The notes under the pieces: model-generated
The model's database searches: none
Told to the model about the DNA's origin: nothing
What the model saw: only the letters and a program-made list of their open reading frames with translations
Shown here: one piece after another, positions 12,160-17,461 of the stretch
Numbering within the stretch: the stretch's first letter is position 1
Layout of the letters: each line of letters opens with the position of its first letter
Made by a program: the position numbers and the translations under genes
Source: an uncultured Gardnerella sp.
GTDB lineage: Bacteria > Actinomycetota > Actinomycetes > Actinomycetales > Bifidobacteriaceae
NCBI GenBank assembly: GCA_947252975.1
Contig: CAMXWX010000018.1
Span: 1 to 17,461 of the forward strand
Direction: 5' to 3'
DNA: 17,461 nucleotides

Positions 12160-13326
12160 ACTGCCGATTTCCACAATCCACGTTTTGGCAGCACCTGCAC
12201 GCTCTAAAGCCAGCGCCACTTTAAGCGCATCCTCGTAACTTTGCGCAAGCGCGATAACGCATCCGCCACCGCCGCCTCCAGTTAGCTTTGCTCCCAAAGC
12301 ACCACTTTTGCACGCAGCACTAACCAACTCGTCTAATAGTGGCGTACTCACGCCTAATTGCGCAAGAATCTTGTGAGCGCGGCTCATCTTAAGCCCAATT
12401 TCCAGCGGCTGCCCAAGCTCTAAGTCATCTTGCGCGCTAATAGCAATTTTCCCAAGCTGCTCTAGCATCGCATCAACCGCATGCGGATTCAAATCGCGCT
12501 TTTTGCGCAATGCTTCAACCGTATCGCGCGTTTGACCCTTGCATCCCGAATCAGCCAAAACAAGACACGCGTGCAATCGTATATTTATGTTGCTAAATTC
12601 GCCGCACAAAAATCGCACCGCGCGCGCCGAAGCAGTAGCCTTAGCGTCTAATCCCGATGCCTTTCCATGAGCAACATTTTCCGCCTCCTGCGTAAGCGCA
12701 AAAAGCTGATCCTCGCTGGCTTCAATCGCATAATAGTCTAGAATCGCGCGAATTACAGCGCCTGCAGCTGCAGCCGACGACCCCAATCCTCGCTCTGGCG
12801 GAAAATCGCAATCTGTTTCCACTTGTAACGCTTCGCCGCGCCAATTCGCAAATTGCAAAGCCTTATAAATCGCGGTTTTAATGGAGTTCAAACACTTTGG
12901 TGCATTTTTTAATGGCCCGCAAAAATTCAACGCTTTAAGCGTTACGTAACTTTGAGCAAGCTCTTGCAAGCTGTTTTTATTAGGATTATTTTCGATTTGT
13001 GCAACTGGTTCGTCGGTTGCTTGTGACTTTTGCGCACCTGTGTTTAATACGTTTTCTGCGTTTTCTGCAATTGATGCGTTTTCTTCGTTTGCGCTACTAA
13101 CTGTTGCGCGCATCTTAAGATTTTTCAGCGGAAGAGCCACTGCACTGTAGCCATAAACAACCGAATGCTCACCAAAAAGAATTACTTTTGCGCAAGTCTG
13201 CCCAACGCCAATGCGATTGTGTATGCGATTTTTCGCGCTCGCACGCACATGCTCATTATTGTGCGCATTCTTGCAATCGCACGGATTAGACACGTGGCGA
13301 TTCGCTAAAGTGTTGCACTCAGTCAC
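12157..13326 (-). CDS. mvaK1: mevalonate kinase
   Basis: Mevalonate kinase phosphorylates mevalonate to mevalonate 5-phosphate, the first step of the pathway encoded here. GHMP signatures, numbered from the chosen start, are AKVILFGEHSVVYG (46-59), the ATP loop ERGLGSSAAAAGA (178-190), HGKASGLDAKA (220-230, catalytic-type Asp227) and GAKLTGGGGGGCVIAL (345-360). The frame is open back to a GTG at 13356, but AAGGAGG at 13331-13337 lies four bases before the GTG at 13326-13324. I take the latter as the start, giving 389 residues. An N-terminal extension of about 40 residues rich in Asn, His and Cys precedes the kinase core. A hydrophilic insert (about 78-120) separates the first two motifs. It is the first gene of the operon mvaK1-mvaD-(mvaK2-fni). 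Confidence 0.93.
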   Translation of the reverse strand: MTECNTLANRHVSNPCDCKNAHNNEHVRASAKNRIHNRIGVGQTCAKVILFGEHSVVYGYSAVALPLKNLKMRATVSSANEENASIAENAENVLNTGAQKSQATDEPVAQIENNPNKNSLQELAQSYVTLKALNFCGPLKNAPKCLNSIKTAIYKALQFANWRGEALQVETDCDFPPERGLGSSAAAAGAVIRAILDYYAIEASEDQLFALTQEAENVAHGKASGLDAKATASARAVRFLCGEFSNINIRLHACLVLADSGCKGQTRDTVEALRKKRDLNPHAVDAMLEQLGKIAISAQDDLELGQPLEIGLKMSRAHKILAQLGVSTPLLDELVSAACKSGALGAKLTGGGGGGCVIALAQSYEDALKVALALERAGAAKTWIVEIGS

Positions 13327-13404
13327 TAATCCTCCTTTGCGACTCATCTGGCTCACTCGCTGGCATTGCTTAATTGATGCGCGTTTAAGCTTATTTGCAC
13401 AACT

Positions 13405-13433
13405 TTTATAATTTAGTAGCTAAAGCGACTAAA
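13405..13433 (-). promoter_or_regulatory. candidate promoter and operator of the mevalonate operon
   Basis: On the minus strand TATAAA (13405-13410) lies 17 bp after TTTAGT (13428-13433), a weak -35 box. TTTAGT and ACTAAA also form a 6-bp inverted repeat (13412-13417 and 13428-13433) with a 10-bp spacer that overlaps the promoter. The leader would be about 70 nt. Confidence 0.35.
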
Positions 13434-13674
13434 CACCACGATTTGTGCAATACACACACAACACATTCACATTTCCCGAATTTTGTTTCTCTAATTAGCG
13501 TGTTCAACAACAAAACACGGAAAACAACTCCGCACTTTGTACCAAATTTGACCTAAATCACGTACAAAAAGCGGAAATATCGCTCGCGCAGATTAGCTGC
13601 GCTCACGTCTTCGCCGCACGTAAAGTCCACTGGACTTTACATTTGAGCCAAATCACGCTTTGAAGGAGCTTGAA
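13434..13674. other. intergenic region with several inverted repeats
   Basis: This stretch, part of the 348-bp gap between the divergent mvaK1 and the small gene at 13675, holds no gene. CGTGTT and AACACG (13499-13504, 13514-13519) and TTTGTAC and GTACAAA (13536-13542, 13562-13568) are inverted repeats. They are followed by the GC-rich repeat copy B. Confidence 0.55.
13581..13650. repeat. GC-rich palindromic repeat element (copy B)
   Basis: It begins CGCTCGCGC as copy A does at 3951, continues with a similar GCGCTCACGTCTTCGC stretch, then a single-centre palindrome GTAAAGTCCA-c-TGGACTTTAC (13620-13640) and TTTGAGC. The flanks resemble copy A (3951-4011), whereas the palindrome arms are entirely different. 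Confidence 0.6.
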
Positions 13675-13899
13675 ATGCGTTATGCAATTTCAAGCTCAGT
13701 CAAAGCGCCCATGCAAGTCGATTCGCAACAAAACGCGGAAGATAAAAAAGCTCTGCGCAAGTCGCAGCAAGTAAAACTCACCACAATTCGCACAGAGCCA
13801 ATGCTTAAGATCAATCCAAATGGATTGCCTCCCATCGCAAATTTCGCAGAAATCCTGCAAGAATACGCAAATCCTGCAAAACTCGCAAAATCACAATAA
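13675..13899 (+). CDS. small protein of unknown function
   Basis: I do not recognise this 74-residue protein. The evidence that it is real is a near-ideal AAGGAG (13663-13668) six bases before the ATG at 13675, and an open frame running to TAA 13897-13899. The frame extends to a TTG at 13660, which overlaps the ribosome site and is therefore not the start. The product is polar, with Ser, Gln and Lys in the first half, and ends in a helix-like segment (IANFAEILQEYANPAKLAK). No signal peptide, membrane segment or Cys cluster is seen. It stands alone, divergent from mvaK1 and convergent with rplI, directly behind repeat copy B. A regulatory or toxin/antitoxin-type role cannot be inferred. Confidence 0.55.
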   Translation: MRYAISSSVKAPMQVDSQQNAEDKKALRKSQQVKLTTIRTEPMLKINPNGLPPIANFAEILQEYANPAKLAKSQ

Positions 13900-13946
13900 C
13901 TTGCAAGAACTCACAAAACCCGCGTGGGAAGCTGGAACACGTTTAA

Positions 13947-14393
13947 CTACTCAGCTACAACCTTAACAGTAAAGGAAGCGCTGATTTCTGGGTGAAGAGC
14001 CACAGTTGCTGGGAATTCGCCAGTGGTCTTGATTGCAGCAACGCTAATAGCGCGTGCTTCAACGGCGGCCTTTGGTGCCAAAGCAGCAGCAATCTTATCG
14101 GCGGAAATACCACCGAAGAGCTTGCCAGACTCGCTCACCTTAGCAGCGATTTCTACAACAGTGCCTTCGATTGCGGCCTTAGCTGCAACGGCCTCTTCGC
14201 GAGTGGCCACAGCCTTAGCCAAGCGAGCGCGACGCATCGCTTCAATCTGGGAAGCAGCGCCCTTATTCCACGCAAAGGCCAAGCCCTGTGGAATCAAGTA
14301 GTTACGTGCGTAACCAGCCTTAACAGTAATAACGTCACCCGAGTGACCCAAGTTTGCAACGGTCTTGGTGAGAATAACCTTGGTTTCTGCCAT
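13947..14393 (-). CDS. rplI: 50S ribosomal protein L9
   Basis: L9 is a two-domain protein of the large subunit near the L1 stalk. The N-terminal rRNA-binding domain is typical: [35 protein letters not shown] (5-39). A long charged connecting helix follows (about 45-75), then the C-terminal domain with GKLFGGIS and the closing [18 protein letters not shown]. The 148 residues match the family. GAGAGG nine bases before the ATG is the ribosome site. It is the last gene of rpsF-ssb-rpsR-rplI, 16 bp behind rpsR. Only a feeble CCC-ACGC-GGG-TTTT hairpin follows. Confidence 0.98.
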   Translation of the reverse strand: MAETKVILTKTVANLGHSGDVITVKAGYARNYLIPQGLAFAWNKGAASQIEAMRRARLAKAVATREEAVAAKAAIEGTVVEIAAKVSESGKLFGGISADKIAAALAPKAAVEARAISVAAIKTTGEFPATVALHPEISASFTVKVVAE

Positions 14394-14409
14394 GTTCTTA
14401 TCCTCTCAA

Positions 14410-14658
14410 TCAGCGACCAGTGGTGGCGTATGGGAGCAAAGCCATCTCGCGAGCGTTCTTAACGGCCTTCGCGATCTTGCGCTGTTCCTGTACGGTTACA
14501 CCAGTAATACGACGGGAACGAATCTTGCCGCGGTCCGAAACGAACTTACGCAACAAAGCAACGTCCTTGTAATCAATTTCAGTAATCTTGGCAGCCTTCA
14601 AAGGATTTGGCTTCTTCTTAAAAGGCTTGACCGGTGGTTGCGGCCTCTTACGTGACAT
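14410..14658 (-). CDS. rpsR: 30S ribosomal protein S18
   Basis: S18 binds S6 and the central domain of 16S rRNA in the platform of the small subunit. The 82-residue sequence holds the core [22 protein letters not shown] and the C-terminal [29 protein letters not shown]. It has no cysteine, so it is a zinc-free form. The N-terminus is Pro/Lys-rich. GAGAGG ahead of the ATG fits as ribosome site. The 199-bp gap back to ssb is AT-rich, with no gene and no terminator; it may hold a weak promoter. Confidence 0.98.
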   Translation of the reverse strand: MSRKRPQPPVKPFKKKPNPLKAAKITEIDYKDVALLRKFVSDRGKIRSRRITGVTVQEQRKIAKAVKNAREMALLPYATTGR

Positions 14659-14839
14659 AGGATGTCCTCTCTTAAATGCGTTAAACTTTTGTTTTTGTTT
14701 ATACGCTAAACTGATGTTTTTAATTGTAAAGTCGTATTTAGATTTTTACCAGCATTAGTTTTACAAGCAATAAGTCATATTCGCTAAACTATCTGCCCTA
14801 AAGCAGCGGCGGCTAGACGCCATTAGCGCGCGCATAAAA

Positions 14840-14863
14840 CTAGAAAAACTAGAAAAACTAGAA
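14840..14863. repeat. 9-bp tandem repeat at the ssb stop codon
   Basis: CTAGAAAAA is repeated (14840-14848, 14849-14857) and begins a third time at 14858. On the coding strand each copy contributes an in-frame TAG, so ssb ends in three successive in-frame stops. Confidence 0.85.
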
Positions 14864-15499
14864 CTCTGGCTCTTCGTCTGATCCACCAAAATCGGAGCTA
14901 GCTCCAAACGTTGCAAATCCGCCGTTTGATGGAGCAGAAGCACTCCACGGGTCTTCAACGTTTACGCCCTGATTAGCGCCATTTTGCGCATTCATTCCAG
15001 CACCAGCAGCCGCATTATTCGCATAATTCGCGCCGCCAGCATAACCGCCAGTGTATCCACCAGCATTCATACCAGCTCCAGCACCAGCGCCCTGATTGAA
15101 TCCGCCATTGTTCCCAGCAAAACCGCCCTTCGAGCTCAAACGATTAACCTGAGCGGTTGCAAAACGCAAGGATGGCCCAATCTCATCAATCATCAAATCA
15201 ATGCTATATCGTTTTTCGTTGCTGTTTTTATCAACGTAGTTGTTTGCACGCAACCTACCTTGAACAATAACGCGCATTCCCTTTGTAAGCGTTTGCGCGC
15301 AATGCTCAGCTAAGTCGCCCCAAGCAACGCATCTAAGCGATAATGGCGTGCCGTTAACGTAGCTGTTTGTTCTTCTGTCAAAAGTAGAGGAATTAGAAAC
15401 AATCGTGAAAGACGTTCTAACACTACCATTGGAACTGGTAGCAGTCTCTGGCTCTTTAGCCAAATTACCAATCACCGTTATAACAGTTTCTCCAGCCAT
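14858..15499 (-). CDS. ssb: single-stranded DNA-binding protein
   Basis: SSB coats single-stranded DNA in replication and repair and recruits partner proteins. Residues 1 to about 112 form the OB fold: ETVITVIGNLAKEPE at the start, LSLRCVAWGDLAEHCAQTLTKGMRVIVQGRL in the middle. A Gly/Asn/Ala-rich linker of about 75 residues follows, then the acidic tip DEEPEF (208-213), a variant of the usual DDEPPF that docks partner proteins. The 213-residue length is within the actinobacterial range. AGAGG six bases before ATG gives the start. It stands between rpsF and rpsR, the conserved arrangement. Confidence 0.97.
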   Translation of the reverse strand: MAGETVITVIGNLAKEPETATSSNGSVRTSFTIVSNSSTFDRRTNSYVNGTPLSLRCVAWGDLAEHCAQTLTKGMRVIVQGRLRANNYVDKNSNEKRYSIDLMIDEIGPSLRFATAQVNRLSSKGGFAGNNGGFNQGAGAGAGMNAGGYTGGYAGGANYANNAAAGAGMNAQNGANQGVNVEDPWSASAPSNGGFATFGASSDFGGSDEEPEF

Positions 15500-15575
15500 C
15501 GTAGCCTCTTTTCTATTAAGACTTGGAACAATTTAGAGCATATCTAAAATAATTTTGACTATTTTCAAATCTTGA

Positions 15576-15606
15576 CTTTACTTTGCTTTATTTCGCTTTA
15601 CTTTGC
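15576..15606. repeat. 11-bp direct repeat at the rpsF stop codon
   Basis: CTTTACTTTGC occurs at 15576-15586 and 15596-15606, a 20-bp period. The second copy contains the rpsF stop codon (15598-15600). Confidence 0.8.
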
Positions 15607-15894
15607 GTCCTTGCGAAGAATCTTCGTGCGGACTACAGATTCGTTAAGGTTCAAAACACGGTCAAGCTCGTCGCTAAGAGCTGGCTCGGCAGTGTAATTC
15701 ACTACAACGTAGTTACCTTCGTTCTTGCCATCAATCTCGTAAGCAAGCTTACGGCGACCCCAATAGTCGGTACCATCAACGGAACCGCCCTCTTTGGTGA
15801 CAAGCTCAAGATACTGCTCAGTCAACTTCTTAAGACCGCGCTCGTCAAGCTCTGGATCGGCAATGAACATCAGTTCATACTTGTGTGCAGACAT
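15598..15894 (-). CDS. rpsF: 30S ribosomal protein S6
   Basis: S6 pairs with S18 on the platform of the small subunit. The 98-residue protein has the family start [18 protein letters not shown], the central [22 protein letters not shown] and the closing [16 protein letters not shown]. The frame also has a GTG one codon upstream, but AGGAGG (15901-15906) is only three bases from that GTG and six from the ATG at 15894-15892. The ATG is therefore the start. It is the first gene of the rpsF-ssb-rpsR-rplI operon. A folded leader that traps its ribosome site points to autogenous control by S6:S18. Confidence 0.98.
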   Translation of the reverse strand: MSAHKYELMFIADPELDERGLKKLTEQYLELVTKEGGSVDGTDYWGRRKLAYEIDGKNEGNYVVVNYTAEPALSDELDRVLNLNESVVRTKILRKDAK

Positions 15895-15900
15895 CACCCA

Positions 15901-15942
15901 CCTCCTTCGGACTATTCGGCTGCGGGCTTTCCACAGCAGGAG
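15901..15942 (-). promoter_or_regulatory. S6:S18 ribosomal-protein leader (autoregulatory RNA)
   Basis: On the minus strand CTCCT (15938-15942) can pair with AGGAG of the rpsF ribosome site (15902-15906). Inside lies a 7-bp hairpin GCTGTGG / CCGCAGC (15931-15937 with 15919-15925, one T-G pair, 5-nt loop). A 12-nt one-sided bulge before the ribosome site contains CCG. Two stacked stems with a CCG-bearing bulge next to rpsF is the layout described for S6:S18 leaders, where the protein complex binds and blocks translation. Confidence 0.6.
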
Positions 15943-15972
15943 TGTGTTTGCAAAATCGTTCGTAAATCAAAC

Positions 15973-16015
15973 TTATTACGCATTATTACGCAAATTCTCA
16001 CGCAATAATTTTTGC
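15973..16015 (-). promoter_or_regulatory. probable rpsF promoter region with 10-bp repeats
   Basis: TTATTACGCA is tandemly repeated at 15973-15982 and 15983-15992. On the minus strand this yields TTGCGT and TAATAAT-like elements about 80-110 bp before rpsF. A promoter must lie between prs and the leader; the exact boxes cannot be fixed by eye. Confidence 0.3.
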
Positions 16016-16090
16016 ATATTTAATTTTACGAACAACCTACTAAGTCTACATCATGCTTGCGACTCACCGCCGCGCAGCTAATCAACCACA

Positions 16091-17107
16091 CTAATGAGCG
16101 TAAATATTCCTATGCTTCATGTCTTCTGGAAGCGCGTTTCTAAGCGAAACAAGCGATCCAGACCTAAACACGGACCTAATTCCAGCAGCCAAAAGAGGCG
16201 CAATCGAAAGAACCGTCATGTTTTCTAAACGCTTTTCTTCTGAAACAGGAACAGTATCCGTTAAAATGATTTCGCGAGCGCCGCAACCTTTAAGTCGCTC
16301 TACTGCAGGCCCCGAAAGCAGCGCGTGAGTTGCAACCAAAGTAACGGATTTTGCGCCCGCGCCTTTAAGAGTGCGCACAGCTTCGCAAATCGTGCCAGCC
16401 GTATCGATCATATCGTCTACAACAATGCAATCGCGGCCTTGAATATCGCCAATAATTCCATGCGCTTCCGCGTGATTTGGCCTTGTTATATCGCGCGTTT
16501 TGTGAATAAACGCTAATGGCAATCCGCCAAGCTTTGCAGCCCATTGCTCCGAAACCTTGATTCGCCCTGCGTCTGGAGAAACAATAGTAGTGTTTTCTAG
16601 GCTCATAGTATTGCGAACGTAGTCAATCAAAACTGGCATAGCAGTCAAGTGATCCACAGGACCGTCGAAGAATCCCTGCTCTTGAGCAGCGTGCATGTCT
16701 ACAGTCAAAATACGAGTAGCTCCAGCAGATCGGAACAAGTCAAACATAAGTCGCGCTGTAATTGGCTCGCGGCCTTGATGCTTTTTGTCTTGACGCGAAT
16801 ACCCAAAGAAAGGCGCAACAACGTTTATGCTTCTAGCGGATGCTCTCCTTAAAGAATCCACCATAAGCAGCTGCTCCATAATCCAATTGTTGATTGGATC
16901 TGTGTGCGCTTGCAAAACAAAAACGTCTGCGCCTCGAACTGGCTGCGTAAAGCGCACATACATTTCTCCGTTTGCAAAATCGTAGGCAGTTGTTTCCAGC
17001 ACGTCTATTCCAAGGTAGTTGGCGGTTTCTTCCGCAAGTTGCGGATACGCTCTACCCGTTACAAGCATCATTTGCTTTTTTGGAGTGCCTTCAAGAATTG
17101 TTGACAT
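16091..17107 (-). CDS. prs: ribose-phosphate pyrophosphokinase (PRPP synthetase)
   Basis: Prs transfers pyrophosphate from ATP to ribose 5-phosphate, giving PRPP for purine, pyrimidine, NAD, histidine and tryptophan synthesis. The 338-residue class I enzyme shows FANGEMYVR (44-52), the ATP-binding flexible loop YSRQDKKHQGREPITARL (103-120), the catalytic-site DMHAAQEQGFFD (137-148), SPDAGRIK (177-184) and the PRPP loop VVDDMIDTAGT (229-239). GGAAGG six bases before the ATG sets the start. It follows the ribokinase-like gene on the same strand after 67 bp that may contain a promoter (TTGTAT and TATGCG 18 bp apart). Neighbouring ribokinase and the nucleoside hydrolase at the other end of the window fit a ribose-recycling role. 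Confidence 0.97.
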   Translation of the reverse strand: MSTILEGTPKKQMMLVTGRAYPQLAEETANYLGIDVLETTAYDFANGEMYVRFTQPVRGADVFVLQAHTDPINNWIMEQLLMVDSLRRASARSINVVAPFFGYSRQDKKHQGREPITARLMFDLFRSAGATRILTVDMHAAQEQGFFDGPVDHLTAMPVLIDYVRNTMSLENTTIVSPDAGRIKVSEQWAAKLGGLPLAFIHKTRDITRPNHAEAHGIIGDIQGRDCIVVDDMIDTAGTICEAVRTLKGAGAKSVTLVATHALLSGPAVERLKGCGAREIILTDTVPVSEEKRLENMTVLSIAPLLAAGIRSVFRSGSLVSLRNALPEDMKHRNIYAH

Positions 17108-17174
17108 ATTTGCCTTCCCGTTTGCAAAATCTGTAAAAACGCATACGCGACTAGTTTAGCAGCATACAACGCCA

Positions 17175-17461
17175 CTACTCAAATGCGCGAACAACCTGCT
17201 GCGCACTTCCATACGAGCTTTGCGCCCCAAATCCCATTGCTGCATACGCCGAAACGTAAGTGGCAACTTGCGCGCTTTGCGCTAGACTAAAGCCAGCGGC
17301 AAGTCCTGCTAAAACGGTTCCCATAAACGCGTCTCCGCAGCCCGTTGTATCTACTGCTTTAACGCGCTGAGGGCAAATGCGCACAGCCTTCTTGCCATCT
17401 TGCGCAGCATAGTCTAAAACAACCGAGCCTTCTGCACCAAGCGTTACAACCGCCTCATCAA
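17175..17461 (-). CDS. rbsK: ribokinase-like PfkB sugar kinase, 3' part
   Basis: The frame enters from the right edge of the window without a start codon; a GTG at 17384 is an internal valine. The visible 95 residues begin DEAVVTLGAEGSVVLDY, the strand-turn-strand found near the end of ribokinases. They continue with the second PfkB signature VDTTGCGDAFMGT, in which the catalytic Asp is kept and GCGD replaces the usual GAGD. The closing helix has SAYAAMGFGAQSSY, like the ribokinase A-x-x-x-x-GAQSS ending. Ribokinase (ribose to ribose 5-phosphate) is the best guess, since the next gene makes PRPP from its product. Another pentose or nucleoside kinase is not excluded without the N-terminal half. 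Confidence 0.82.
   Translation of the reverse strand, partial: DEAVVTLGAEGSVVLDYAAQDGKKAVRICPQRVKAVDTTGCGDAFMGTVLAGLAAGFSLAQSAQVATYVSAYAAMGFGAQSSYGSAQQVVRAFE

Noticed and set aside
13327..13356. Longer mevalonate kinase starting at GTG 13356
   Set aside because: No ribosome site precedes it, whereas AAGGAGG lies inside this extension at the right place for the GTG at 13326.
13919..13928. Possible rplI terminator (CCC-ACGC-GGG then TTTT on the minus strand)
   Set aside because: A 3-bp stem is too weak to call; it may act only with help from the convergent gene's transcript.

Overview
The window reads as chromosomal DNA from a low-GC member of the Bifidobacteriaceae, most likely Gardnerella. 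The basis is actinobacterial-type ribosomal and SSB proteins, isoprenoid synthesis by the mevalonate route, an AT-leaning composition with clusters of GCG/CGC words, and largely compact single-strand operons. The species call is inference; no 16S or other marker lies in the window.

Left part (1-5217): the 3' part of trmD (+) converges on rsmD (-). A nucleoside hydrolase and a 14-TM MFS transporter follow (+), closed by a strong intrinsic terminator. A winged-helix/PfkB sugar or nucleoside kinase (-) converges on them. Middle (5326-8377): recG (-, probably leaderless), a repeat-filled 475-bp intergenic block, then rpmB (-) with its own terminator. Centre-right (8520-13326): a mevalonate operon on the minus strand, mvaK1, mvaD, then one continuous ORF joining phosphomevalonate kinase to type-2 isopentenyl-diphosphate isomerase. 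Together these turn mevalonate into IPP and DMAPP. Right part (13675-17461): a small unknown gene (+), the classic rpsF-ssb-rpsR-rplI operon (-) with a likely S6:S18 leader, prs (-), and the 3' part of a ribokinase-like gene (-).

Two metabolic themes emerge. One is ribose and nucleoside scavenging: the hydrolase frees ribose, ribokinase and PRPP synthetase return it to PRPP, and a PfkB kinase with a DNA-binding domain may sense a related sugar. The other is isoprenoid precursor supply.

Besides the genes, the window carries intergenic palindromes and dispersed repeats (3885-4080, 7726-8121, 13581-13650), several short direct or tandem duplications that overlap stop codons, and short repeat-derived insertions inside RecG, PMK-IDI and MVK. 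I found no CRISPR array, complete insertion sequence, tRNA or rRNA.
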